A program made the translations under genes and the position numbers. The notes under the pieces are model-generated. The model was not told the DNA's origin, searched no databases, and worked only from the letters and a program-made list of their open reading frames with translations. Below, one piece after another: positions 16,575 through 24,834 of a DNA stretch of 40,019 nucleotides; the first letter of the stretch is position 1; every line of letters starts with the position of its first letter. The stretch is from Planctomycetota bacterium. Lineage in GTDB: Bacteria; Planctomycetota; Planctomycetia; Planctomycetales; Planctomycetaceae. The DNA is taken from assembly GCA_024277145.1 (NCBI GenBank), contig JAJRVU010000313.1:1-40019 (forward strand). Direction: 5' to 3'.

Positions 16575-17428
16575 TGAGTGAAAAACCAGAAAACGATAAT
16601 AAACCAGATGCCGATAAGAGTATCAGTTGCAAGCCAGCGTTCTGGTTAGCTGTCTGGTCGTTAGCTTCCCGTGAACTGGTTCGGTTTTTCCGTCAACGTT
16701 CTCGTTTTATTGGTGCATTGCTTCAACCGATTTTATTCTGGGTCTTTTTTGGCGCAGGTTTAAAAGGTTCGTTTCAGCCACCGGAGTGGGCACCTGAAGG
16801 AATGAGTTATCAGGAATATTTCCTGCCGGGGATTGCAGTTTTGATAATCATGTTTACTGCAATATTTTCAACCATTTCTATTATACAGGATCGGACGGAA
16901 GGTTTTTTGCAGGGAGTATTGGTGGCTCCTGTGCCGAGGTTAGCCATCGTGATTGGAAAAGTAACAGGGGGGGCAGCTTTAGCGGTGATTCAGGTTGTGA
17001 TCTTCTTTGCGATTGGACCATCACTTTATTATATCGGGCTTGCCCCTTCGCTCGAATTTGAATTGAGTTTTCTCGCTTGCATTTACCTGTTCTTTTTTTC
17101 GGTCTTGCTTTCAATTGCTTTAACAGCTTTAGGTTATATCATTGCCTGGCCCATGGATTCCATTCAAGGTTTTCATGCGATCATGTCTGTTTTCCTGATG
17201 CCAATGTGGTTGTTATCGGGCGCCATGTTTCCCGGTGGTGATTCTGGTTGGCTGACAGCAATAATTCGCTGGAATCCCCTTTCTTATGGAGTTTCAGGAC
17301 TACGCCGACTCATGTATCTTGAGTATAATATCCCTGTGTCAAACGGTCTTCCGTCAATGAAGGCATCTGTACTGATCACGCTTGGTTTTTGTGTTTGCTG
17401 TTTAGCTGTTTCGGTTTATCTGACTTAA
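16574..17428 (+). CDS. ABC-2 type exporter permease
   Basis: This is the membrane partner of the preceding ATPase, with six hydrophobic segments and the ABC-2 permease layout. A first helix follows an amphipathic RELVRFFRQRSR stretch, a large extracytoplasmic loop contains YQEYFLPGI, and the conserved LSGAMFPG plus WNPLSYGVSGLRRLMY motif lies near the C-terminus. ATG 16574 is preferred because it overlaps the ATPase stop (TGATG); a GTG one codon earlier (16571) is the alternative. It has about 284 residues. The substrate cannot be told from sequence. Confidence 0.9.
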   Translation: MSEKPENDNKPDADKSISCKPAFWLAVWSLASRELVRFFRQRSRFIGALLQPILFWVFFGAGLKGSFQPPEWAPEGMSYQEYFLPGIAVLIIMFTAIFSTISIIQDRTEGFLQGVLVAPVPRLAIVIGKVTGGAALAVIQVVIFFAIGPSLYYIGLAPSLEFELSFLACIYLFFFSVLLSIALTALGYIIAWPMDSIQGFHAIMSVFLMPMWLLSGAMFPGGDSGWLTAIIRWNPLSYGVSGLRRLMYLEYNIPVSNGLPSMKASVLITLGFCVCCLAVSVYLT

Positions 17429-17462
17429 AAAAGAACATCAACTAATGTGAAAAACTAAGACG

Positions 17463-17483
17463 CAAAATACAAAATACAAAATG
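17463..17483 (+). repeat. Heptamer tandem repeat (3 copies)
   Basis: CAAAATA, CAAAATA, CAAAATG in direct succession between the permease and SCO genes. It is a simple AT-rich repeat, about 60 nt before the SCO start, with no evident function. Confidence 0.6.
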
Positions 17484-17543
17484 CAGGATCAGGTTTAAGA
17501 TTATTTTAGAAATACTTAAAGTCGTTATTTTATAGGTAAGAGA

Positions 17544-18368
17544 ATGTCTACCGAGTCAAACAATCCGGATTCTTCCTCCGGTCGCTCAAAAATAATAATG
17601 CTTGGATCCGTTCTGTGGATTCTTGCATTAGGTGCTTTATTTTTCGTCTGGAAAAATTCAAACATGCCTGAAAAGGATACTGAGCAGGGGGACATTATTG
17701 TTCTCCAGGATGATGATGATGATGATGACGAAGATGAAGATGAAGATGACAACAATGGCAAGCCGAGGACCATCGTTGTTAAAATGTTTCCATTCGAATT
17801 AATGGATTTTAAATTAACGGAACGTAGTGGCAAGGAGATTACAAAAAAAGATCTTCTCGGGAAGCCGTGGGCTGTCAGTTTCATCTTTATTAATTGCGCT
17901 GGTCCCTGTTATCAAATTACATCCCAGATGGCAAAGCTTCAAAAAAAACTCAAAGATGATGACATTCGATTGGTGACCATCACGGTGGATCCTGAAAACG
18001 ACACTCCTGAAAGGTTGCAGAAATATGCAGATACATTTCAAGCGGATCCCAAAAAATGGCTGTTTTTAACCGGTGATCAGGATAAAGTTTATGAATTAAT
18101 TAACCTTGGTTTTAAACAAAGTGTTCTTGAAGATACCAGTGATACTCGCCAGAAAGGATTTGAGATTGCACACAGTTCCAATATCATGCTTGTTAATGCA
18201 GAAGGAATTGTTCTTGGAAAATATAACGGGCAGATTGATTCTGAAATGGTGAAGCTTCGCAAGACAATCAAAAAGGAAGCTGATTCGTTAAAAGAACCCG
18301 ATAAACAAAAAGAAGCCAGCCAGGTAAAAGAAGAACCGAAAAATAAAGAGCAACCTGATAACAGTTAA
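17544..18368 (+). CDS. SCO1/SenC family copper chaperone
   Basis: This is a membrane-anchored thioredoxin-fold protein that delivers copper to the CuA site of CoxB or reduces its cysteines. One helix (about 16-37) anchors it. Residues 56-69 form an unbroken Asp/Glu tract. The SCO domain runs from about 80 to 240, with the copper-binding C118-A-G-P-C122 (the family's CxxxC) and the third ligand H210 in EIAHSSNIML. The Lys/Glu-rich C-terminal tail (about 240-274) is unusual and probably disordered. The acidic tract is encoded by a GAT/GAA trinucleotide run prone to slippage. Placement after the cox operon supports the oxidase-assembly role. Confidence 0.92.
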   Translation: MSTESNNPDSSSGRSKIIMLGSVLWILALGALFFVWKNSNMPEKDTEQGDIIVLQDDDDDDDEDEDEDDNNGKPRTIVVKMFPFELMDFKLTERSGKEITKKDLLGKPWAVSFIFINCAGPCYQITSQMAKLQKKLKDDDIRLVTITVDPENDTPERLQKYADTFQADPKKWLFLTGDQDKVYELINLGFKQSVLEDTSDTRQKGFEIAHSSNIMLVNAEGIVLGKYNGQIDSEMVKLRKTIKKEADSLKEPDKQKEASQVKEEPKNKEQPDNS

Positions 18369-18419
18369 TTTAGACCTGTCCTGCTCACGATAATAAACAA
18401 TTTTAAAGGCTTTAAATCT

Positions 18420-18881
18420 TTGAATGCTGAAAAAGTGGTTCAGGCATTGCCAACTGTAAATGCAATACTTAATTCGATTTCGATCCTCCTTTTAATTTCC
18501 GGGATAGCCCAGATAAAAAGAGGGAACCGGAGTGCACATAAAAAAACAATGCTGACAGCCTTTGGTGTTTCCGTTGCGTTTTTGGTTTGCTATCTGGCTT
18601 ATCATTTTGGGTTATATTATTTCACCGGGTCGAGTTCAAAGAAATTCACAGGTGTAGGTGTCATCCGAACAGTCTATTTTATAATATTGATCAGCCATAT
18701 TATTCTGGCTGCAATTGTTCCTATTCTTGCATCTGTGACAATTTATCTCGGATTAAAGAAAAAATGGGAAAAACACCGTAAAATTGCTAGAATAACGTTT
18801 CCAATCTGGCTTTATGTTTCAGTAACAGGTGTGGTAATATACCTGATGTTATATCACTACCCAGTTGCTGCAATAAGCTGA
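18420..18881 (+). CDS. DUF420 family membrane protein
   Basis: This is a small membrane protein of 153 residues with four to five helices (about 8-30, 42-62, 82-104, 120-145). The conserved features are the family's paired His and Lys positions: RSAHKKTMLTAF near the second helix, LAYHFG, and KWEKHRKIARITFPIWLYVSVTGV near the end. DUF420 (YozB-like) genes are often found beside SCO and cytochrome oxidase genes, and that is the case here. The start is TTG at 18420, with AAAGG 8 nt upstream; no in-frame ATG fits as well. A biochemical role is not established; a part in oxidase or haem assembly is only suggested by context. Confidence 0.8.
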   Translation: MNAEKVVQALPTVNAILNSISILLLISGIAQIKRGNRSAHKKTMLTAFGVSVAFLVCYLAYHFGLYYFTGSSSKKFTGVGVIRTVYFIILISHIILAAIVPILASVTIYLGLKKKWEKHRKIARITFPIWLYVSVTGVVIYLMLYHYPVAAIS

Positions 18882-18998
18882 CAGACCCTGACTCTGAGGT
18901 ATTGAATTGACAGGGTTGGAGAATTCAATTAAATTGGTCGATTGAATTATATAGCGATGGTTGGACAAGACATAACGAGATTTATAAAAGGTCTTCAA

Positions 18999-19274
18999 AT
19001 GAGAATGCGTCAATTTCTTTATTCACTGATTGTTGGAATGTTCCTTCTTGGAGGAATATCTGTGAACACAGCACAAGCTTGTCCTATGTGCAAGAACGCA
19101 ACAGAAACAGACGACCGAAGACCTCAGGCTTATATGTATAGCATTCTTTTCATGATAGCCGTTCCTGCGACAGTATTCACTGGCTTTGGTGTTAGTTTTT
19201 ATCGGCTTTCCAAACAGATGCCACAAAGTGAAGAATTGCTGGAATTATTAAAAGATGAACACGAAGAAGAGTAA
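18999..19274 (+). CDS. Small exported CPMC-motif membrane protein
   Basis: I do not recognise a named family. From ATG 18999 the protein has 91 residues: a signal peptide (about 1-27, ending NTAQA), then directly CPMCKNAT, one membrane helix (about 46-65), and an acidic tail. ATG 18999 is chosen because AAAGG lies a few nt upstream and the signal peptide then begins with basic residues; TTG 18942 and ATG 18957 give longer in-frame versions with a less natural N-terminus. After signal cleavage the Cys-Pro-Met-Cys pair would be at or near the mature N-terminus on the outer face, which suits metal binding or thiol chemistry. The position behind SCO and DUF420 makes copper or oxidase assembly a reasonable guess. 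Confidence 0.7.
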   Translation: MRMRQFLYSLIVGMFLLGGISVNTAQACPMCKNATETDDRRPQAYMYSILFMIAVPATVFTGFGVSFYRLSKQMPQSEELLELLKDEHEEE

Positions 19275-19378
19275 TATGTGATTGAGCATACTTTTCTTTA
19301 TCGTGAAAAATGCATCCTGAAGAATTGCTTTTATTGAATATCGTAGCTCGCCACACTGTAAGTTCAACCAGTACAAAT

Positions 19379-19792
19379 TCAATCTTCAATATCATCGCCA
19401 GGAATGTTCTGTGGTCCGAGGGACGAAAGCCATTTGTCGATTGCCAGCCAGAATGAACGGGCATACCTGAAGAAAAAAAGCGCAAACAGGATAATAAAGA
19501 TTACATAAAAAGGAATTAATGTGTCTCTCTTAATTCCGACAATAAAATGAAGCCAGATATAGGAAACCGTTGTCAGTGTAATTGTTAAACCGTAATTAAT
19601 ATAAGTGGAGCCGAGAAAATAACCGGGGGCTTCTTCGTATTTCAGGTTACATCCCTTACATCTCTCAGGCATTCTAAAATACCCTTCAAATAATTTCCCT
19701 TCTCCGCAAAGTGGACAGCGTAACTTCAACGCTCTTTTTAAGACAACGCCCAGGGAAAGTTGATGCTTTTGTAAATCCTGTTTTTCTGTCAA
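19379..19792 (-). CDS. DUF983 family zinc-ribbon membrane protein
   Basis: This 137-residue protein has an N-terminal zinc-ribbon-like module with CPLC (C26, C29) and CKGC (C45, C48), then EAPGYFLGSTYINYG, a hallmark of DUF983, then two membrane helices (about 66-84 and 91-112). DUF983 proteins are frequent near cytochrome oxidase genes in alphaproteobacteria, and here the gene converges on the SCO/DUF420 group. The role is unknown. The start at 19792 gives a short charged N-terminus before the ribbon; I see no better alternative. Confidence 0.82.
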   Translation of the reverse strand: MTEKQDLQKHQLSLGVVLKRALKLRCPLCGEGKLFEGYFRMPERCKGCNLKYEEAPGYFLGSTYINYGLTITLTTVSYIWLHFIVGIKRDTLIPFYVIFIILFALFFFRYARSFWLAIDKWLSSLGPQNIPGDDIED

Positions 19793-19828
19793 GAGAGTGA
19801 TCCATTTTATAAATGCTAAGAACGGCTT

Positions 19829-20653
19829 CTAAATCCATTCTACCGGATCAGATTCAATTTTACTTGCCCATACTTCAATTGATGGAAATTCTTTTGATAT
19901 TCGGGAAGCAAGTTGCTCAACTGCAATTCGCTCACTTACATAATGTCCCGTCAGTATCATCGAGATCCCGCTTGTCCTTGCTCTTAAACAGTCATGAAAA
20001 CGGGCTTCCCCTGTCAGGAAGAGATCACAATTGAGCGATTGTGCATCATCCATGAATTCAGCAGCTGCCCCACAGGCAATTCCTACCCGGGAAATGTCCT
20101 TTTTGAGATCACCAATATATTGCACATGCTCCATTGAAAAGCAGTTTTTTACTTTTTGAAGAAAGGCTTCTAAAGAGGTTGTTTGAGAGAGCTTGCCTGC
20201 TCTTCCTGCTCCCATAACAGCAGTTGTTGAGCTTGAGGCTGATTCATCCGGTTCAAGAGATATCATTGGACGTAGGACCTCGATATTTTCCAGTTCAAGC
20301 AGTTCTGCAAGAAACTGATTAATGCCTCTGTTGGCGCTATCAAATGCAGTGTGTGGGCTGTAGACAGCAATGCCTGCCTCAATAAGGGAAAGAACCATTT
20401 CTCCTTCGGAAGATTCTGAAGAGATTTTTTGTACCGGCCGAAAGAGGATGGGATGATGAGAAACAATCAGAGAAATATTATTATCAATCGCTTCTTTAGC
20501 CACATCCGGGGTTAACGTCAGGCATGTCATGATGGATTGAGTGATTGCATCCGTTCGACCAAGAATCAAGCCAACGTTGTCCCAATCTTCAGCCAATTCC
20601 AAAGGGGCAAAATTTTTCAAGTATTCAATGATGTTTGAATTTTGGATTGTCAT
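19829..20653 (-). CDS. Nif3-like dinuclear metal-centre protein
   Basis: This member of the widespread Nif3/YbgI family has 274 residues, the short form without the central PII-like insert. Metal-ligand motifs are SHHPILF (H66, H67), PHTAFD (H101, D105) and, near the C-terminus, GHYVSERIAV (H237, E241). AEDWDNVGLILG at about 21-32 is the family's N-terminal signature. The family has been linked to GTP cyclohydrolase I type 2 annotation on weak grounds, so no enzyme activity is claimed. It begins 9 nt after the stop of the large secreted-protein gene on the same strand, so both may share a transcript. Confidence 0.9.
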   Translation of the reverse strand: MTIQNSNIIEYLKNFAPLELAEDWDNVGLILGRTDAITQSIMTCLTLTPDVAKEAIDNNISLIVSHHPILFRPVQKISSESSEGEMVLSLIEAGIAVYSPHTAFDSANRGINQFLAELLELENIEVLRPMISLEPDESASSSTTAVMGAGRAGKLSQTTSLEAFLQKVKNCFSMEHVQYIGDLKKDISRVGIACGAAAEFMDDAQSLNCDLFLTGEARFHDCLRARTSGISMILTGHYVSERIAVEQLASRISKEFPSIEVWASKIESDPVEWI

Positions 20654-20662
20654 ATATGGATA

Positions 20663-23600
20663 TTAATTTCTATTGAAATTCCTGGGTAACTGAGCAGAGC
20701 GAATTTTTCGTCGTTCAATAAGTGCCTGCCTGAATCGTTCTCTTTTTAGTAATACTGATTTTGTCCCCCTGATTTTTTCCAGGCGAGCTTTTCTTTTACG
20801 AATTATTTCATCTTCTTCCCATGTCTCTCCAACAATCCATTTGTGGTTAAGGATATGATCACCACGAATCTGGCTGGCTTTAACGGAAATGTGTTGATTT
20901 TTCATGTTTTCAGCATTGGGCAATTTGTAAACGACAGGTCGTTTACCTTTCACGTTGAAAATTTTCTTTTTAAGAGGGTTTCGACCCGGTACAAATAACC
21001 GGCAGGTGAAATCCATAATTTCAGGAGTATCATTAGTGATGGTAACTTCAATATTCAAGTTGCCATTTTCATCTCTCGTTTCGACCACGTTTAATGAAAT
21101 TTTATCACTACCCACTTTATAAGTTCTGTAAACTGAAAAGTTATATTTTTGAAAAATATTTTTTACTTTTTGACTGGTCGCATCAACGACATCTCGTCGA
21201 ACCGCATCAATTTCAAATGGAATTTCTAATTCTTCATCACCAATACTAGTGTCGGAACCAAGTTCGATTTCAATTGGAATATGAAATTTTGACTTTGCTT
21301 CAACACTGAATTCACTTTTTTCCGGGAAGGTAATATTCCAGCCTGACTGGCTTTTGATTTTTCCAATCTTAACAGTAACGGGTGAATTATAGGGGTTAAA
21401 TCCAATGATTTCATCATGTAATTCCCCCGATTTGCTGGCAACCTGACCATTTTTGAACTCGACAGCCATTCTCCATTTGGCCAATTCATATGAACATTGT
21501 TGAATAATAAGCGGAACGGGAGTCACTTTAATTTGAAGAGGGCTATAGAGACTATCCTGTTTTAACCTGCCCTCTGTATCCCAGAAGTTTTTTGTTGTGA
21601 ATGCATTTTCACCCAGGAAAATAGATTCTTCAATAGGCACTTCTTCAGTTGCTTCATCATTCCAGATGATAATGATAGCTTCATTCTTCCTGAAGAAGAC
21701 AAGATTTTCACTTTTTTCTTTCAGCTGGAAAGAGCCTTCCAGATGTGTACCAGAAAGCGCAAGGGATGTTGTTCTCCAGGGGAGAAACAGGATTCCGGGA
21801 GAACCGTTTTCATTCAGCAGTCCATGGTCTGGATTGAAAATATCGCTTGCCAGGATAACATCAGCTCCTGCATGTTTTGCAGCGATCATTCGTTTAACCA
21901 GATCAGAACTTCTCATTCTCCCGATTCGTCTCATTCTCTGGATTAATGCAGAAATATCATCATTTGTTTCATTCTGGAATTCTGTTTTATCAACTGGAAC
22001 AGGTCTTGCAAGTGATTCATTAAGAAGTTCTGATTGGTATAATTCTTCGAGTTCAATTTTGACTTTGGCTTCATTAATACTCATCGGGCGAATGACCAAC
22101 CAGGTTTTTTCTCCTGCTGATATTGATTTTCGTTTTATAATTTTATCCTTAACATCAGAATACTCATCAGGGAATTTACTATTCAAAATCAGGAATGTTT
22201 TAGAATTTTTTATATTGCGAGAGTATTCATATTCCCATTTCCAAGGCATTCCGAGTCGTGTATCTCGACCAATTTCACTAAATTTTGATTGAACTGTTTT
22301 TATTGTTGAATCGAATGTTTTCAACCCGACAAAGCTTTTATCATTGTTGGTTCCCAACTGCCAATGCCTGATTGATGTCGAGTTTCTTGCAACAACCGAT
22401 TCCACGGAAGGTTTCCAGAACTTCGTAGGCATTGAGAAAACTTCACTGACTCCCTGCCAGTCTGCTGCAAACTGCCTTCTGATAATTTGAGGTGGCTCAT
22501 CAAGAACTCCAACAGATTTAACCCTGTTATGAGATAATTGCTCAAAGAATTCGGATAACTGCTGAGATTCTTCTGCAGATTCCACAGAACGCCAAACCGG
22601 GTATTGAAGCCATTGAACCCCACCTTGAGTAATAATGTCTTCCATTTCAGTATAATTAAGCGAGCTTTTTAATTTTGATAATGGGTTCAGGATCGACCAG
22701 CCGAAGTCACCATTATGAATAGTATTTTCCTTAACAAAATCAATGACAGTGAAATACGTTGATTTTCTGAAAACTTCTTTGTCATTATTGCTGAGGATTG
22801 CTCGCACTTCATAAAAACCGTATTCCTGTGGTATTACATCCCAGGGTTCGTGATTTTCCGGGACAGGAAAGCTTTCCCCTTCTCCATTTTCGTTATAGCG
22901 GACATCAGGTATTAATTTGATTACTTTCTCATCTTTAGACTCATTTTTATTGTCGAACAATTCCAGGTGCAGCTTGTAATTATTTTTTTTCTCATTGTTG
23001 TCTTCATCGTCTAATCCAGGGTCCAGACCTTTAATTTTCCATTCTATTTTAATCGGGGCATTTGGTTTCTTAAAGTGCGTTTGAAAATTACTTGTGATTG
23101 TTAAGCGTGGTAATTGTTTTAACTGCAGTTCGTCAAACCAGACTGTTCCGCGAATGTCTTTTTTTTCTCCCTGCACCAGATAACATCCAATGACTGCATA
23201 GGAAGCATTTTCGGGGGGATCAACCTGCGAAATACTAACTGTTCTCCAGTTATTGGTTCCTGTATAAAAATTGCTGAGATATCTTTTGATCCGGACACGT
23301 TTGGAATTCAGAAAAGAAATTGAGACAACTGCAGCACTGTTCGCCAGTGATTGAGTTTTAATTTTCCCGGTGAGAAGATATGAATGGGGGGCATCAATTT
23401 TTTTGATAGGTGAATAATATGCAATCTCTTTTCTCTTCAGATCAAAACGAAGAGATTGAAGTGTTCCACCACTTCCGGTTTCCCTGTCAATTGTAACGGT
23501 ATTGTATTTCGGATATTCAGTCCCCTTACGTCTCCACCATTTATCCGGCAATCCATCATAGTCTTTGTCTTCACCTTCTTCGAATGAATAAGTGACGATC

Positions 23601-23701
23601 GGAACACCTCCGGATTGGAGTGTTTTATCATCAAGTTTGGAATTGGTGAAAAACAGTGATCCCACGATGACTGGAATTACAATTAAGTTGGAGACTATCA
23701 T
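20663..23701 (-). CDS. Large secreted multidomain protein, possibly glycoside-hydrolase-like
   Basis: I do not recognise a named family for the whole protein (1012 residues). A hydrophobic N-terminus (about 4-18) acts as signal or anchor. DKDYDGLPD (45-53) looks like a calcium-binding DxDxDG loop and leads into a jelly-roll-like module (about 35-195), as in carbohydrate-binding domains. An extracytoplasmic linker and a beta domain (about 195-325) follow. The middle (about 330-640) has the hydrophobic-strand and helix alternation of a TIM barrel, with NGDFGW, VQWLQYPVWR and a late AKHAGADVILASDIF. After it come beta-rich modules; about 790-850 resembles the NEW3-type domain of some glycosidases. 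The C-terminus is very basic. Catalytic acids cannot be assigned. It is divergent from the sugar isomerase gene, which fits carbohydrate metabolism, but this is inference. Confidence 0.72.
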   Translation of the reverse strand: MIVSNLIVIPVIVGSLFFTNSKLDDKTLQSGGVPIVTYSFEEGEDKDYDGLPDKWWRRKGTEYPKYNTVTIDRETGSGGTLQSLRFDLKRKEIAYYSPIKKIDAPHSYLLTGKIKTQSLANSAAVVSISFLNSKRVRIKRYLSNFYTGTNNWRTVSISQVDPPENASYAVIGCYLVQGEKKDIRGTVWFDELQLKQLPRLTITSNFQTHFKKPNAPIKIEWKIKGLDPGLDDEDNNEKKNNYKLHLELFDNKNESKDEKVIKLIPDVRYNENGEGESFPVPENHEPWDVIPQEYGFYEVRAILSNNDKEVFRKSTYFTVIDFVKENTIHNGDFGWSILNPLSKLKSSLNYTEMEDIITQGGVQWLQYPVWRSVESAEESQQLSEFFEQLSHNRVKSVGVLDEPPQIIRRQFAADWQGVSEVFSMPTKFWKPSVESVVARNSTSIRHWQLGTNNDKSFVGLKTFDSTIKTVQSKFSEIGRDTRLGMPWKWEYEYSRNIKNSKTFLILNSKFPDEYSDVKDKIIKRKSISAGEKTWLVIRPMSINEAKVKIELEELYQSELLNESLARPVPVDKTEFQNETNDDISALIQRMRRIGRMRSSDLVKRMIAAKHAGADVILASDIFNPDHGLLNENGSPGILFLPWRTTSLALSGTHLEGSFQLKEKSENLVFFRKNEAIIIIWNDEATEEVPIEESIFLGENAFTTKNFWDTEGRLKQDSLYSPLQIKVTPVPLIIQQCSYELAKWRMAVEFKNGQVASKSGELHDEIIGFNPYNSPVTVKIGKIKSQSGWNITFPEKSEFSVEAKSKFHIPIEIELGSDTSIGDEELEIPFEIDAVRRDVVDATSQKVKNIFQKYNFSVYRTYKVGSDKISLNVVETRDENGNLNIEVTITNDTPEIMDFTCRLFVPGRNPLKKKIFNVKGKRPVVYKLPNAENMKNQHISVKASQIRGDHILNHKWIVGETWEEDEIIRKRKARLEKIRGTKSVLLKRERFRQALIERRKIRSAQLPRNFNRN

Positions 23702-24037
23702 GCTTGATACTCTTTAAAAAAAGTGAAATTATACTTATTCTAAAATCGACCATACTCCTTTGATTCTCAATAGTAATGGAGATTGAACCGGACAGAGATG
23801 TATCTTGAATTAATTGCGTTAAGGAAACCTTGACGATTGTTGGAATGGTGCTGATTTTCAGATCAGATAAGGTTTTGATTTAACAAGATCCTGTAAGAAT
23901 CAGCCTGTTTCAGGGTCAGTTTCAGTTCTTATTAATCCGTTTGTATGATTTACTGAGAATAGGAACCCTGAATCATTTATACTATTGAATGATTCAATTT
24001 ATGAATTCAGTAGTTGAAATCACGTTATGAGAAGAAA
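23702..24037. other. Divergent intergenic region (336 nt)
   Basis: This AT-rich spacer separates the minus-strand secreted-protein gene from the plus-strand isomerase and should hold promoters for both. A TATACT (23978-23983) lies about 55 nt before the isomerase ATG, and an ATTATA on + (TATAAT on -, 23728-23733) lies about 27 nt before the other gene; neither has a convincing -35. TTCAGGGT (23909-23916) and ACCCTGAA (23965-23972) are an 8-bp inverted repeat with a 48-nt gap. No small gene is supported here. Confidence 0.5.
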
Positions 24038-24829
24038 ATGCCTGCAACAAAAATAGCCATTCCCACCAGATTGATATCTCATTCTTTAAAAAACTCGATT
24101 CCTGTCATTGCGCAAATGGGAGCAACCGGAATTCAACTGGATGTGATGAATGAAACAGAAGAATTATCTTCCCGGACAGCACAGAAACATTTTCTAAAAT
24201 TGTTAAGTCAACATGGTTTGTCCATTGGAACAACTTTTCTAGGTTTAACCAGACCTCTTACTGATGAAGAAACTCTTGAATCACAGATCACGAAAATTAA
24301 AAATGGCATTACGTTAAGTTTCAGTTTGAAGGTGAACGTTCTGACGACTCATATTGGGCCTCTCCCGGAAGAAGACGCAAAAGAACACCCTGTTTTAGTT
24401 GAGGTTCTGAATGATCTGGCTCGGCATGCTAACCATACTGGGGTCACTCTCGCTTTAACGCCTATGAATGAATCTCCCGTGAAGTTCGTTCAATTTCTTG
24501 ATAAAATTAATCAGGGGCCTGTTGCTTTGAATTTTGATCCCGCTTCTGTGTATGCTGCAGGACATTCTCCTTCGGAAGAATATCAGGCTGTCTACAAAAA
24601 AGTATCGCATGTCATCGTCCGTGATTCTGTGAGGCAATTGGATGGTGCAGGGCTTGAAGTTTCCTTTGGAGAAGGGGACGTTGGCTGGGATGAAATGTTT
24701 GCTCTGTTGCATGAAGGTCAATATGAAGGATGGATGACTGTTATGAGAACGCAGGGGGCTTCCATCCAGGATGATTTGGTAAAAACAGTTCAAGCAGTTA
24801 ATTTAAAAACTCTCAATTATTGGCAATAA
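24038..24829 (+). CDS. Sugar phosphate isomerase/epimerase-like TIM-barrel protein
   Basis: This xylose-isomerase-like TIM-barrel protein has about 263 residues. Barrel strands are visible as KIAIPTRLI, GATGIQLDV, LSIGTTFLG, VNVLTTHIG, VTLALTPMNE, PVALNFDPASV, VSHVIVRDSV and EGWMTVMRT. Candidate metal-site residues lie at strand ends: E or N after LTPMNE, D in NFDPASV, the residues after VIVRD, and E/D in GEGDVGWDEMF. The normal Glu of the fifth strand (TxExH) is altered to TPMNE, so the metal site is not certain. ATG 24038 is preferred over TTG 24014 because a GAGAAG stretch precedes it and the barrel starts at once. The substrate is unknown. Its stop is 5 nt before the xseA start. Confidence 0.78.
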   Translation: MPATKIAIPTRLISHSLKNSIPVIAQMGATGIQLDVMNETEELSSRTAQKHFLKLLSQHGLSIGTTFLGLTRPLTDEETLESQITKIKNGITLSFSLKVNVLTTHIGPLPEEDAKEHPVLVEVLNDLARHANHTGVTLALTPMNESPVKFVQFLDKINQGPVALNFDPASVYAAGHSPSEEYQAVYKKVSHVIVRDSVRQLDGAGLEVSFGEGDVGWDEMFALLHEGQYEGWMTVMRTQGASIQDDLVKTVQAVNLKTLNYWQ

Positions 24830-24834
24830 ATAAA

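Noticed and set aside
17700-17755. Frameshift or sequencing error in the GAT/GAA run of the SCO gene
   Set aside because: The frame stays open through the run and the SCO motifs after it are intact.
21597-22292. 231-aa plus-strand frame inside the large secreted-protein gene
   Set aside because: Ser/Leu/Phe-rich composition typical of an antisense shadow; the minus-strand frame spans 1012 codons and has a signal peptide.
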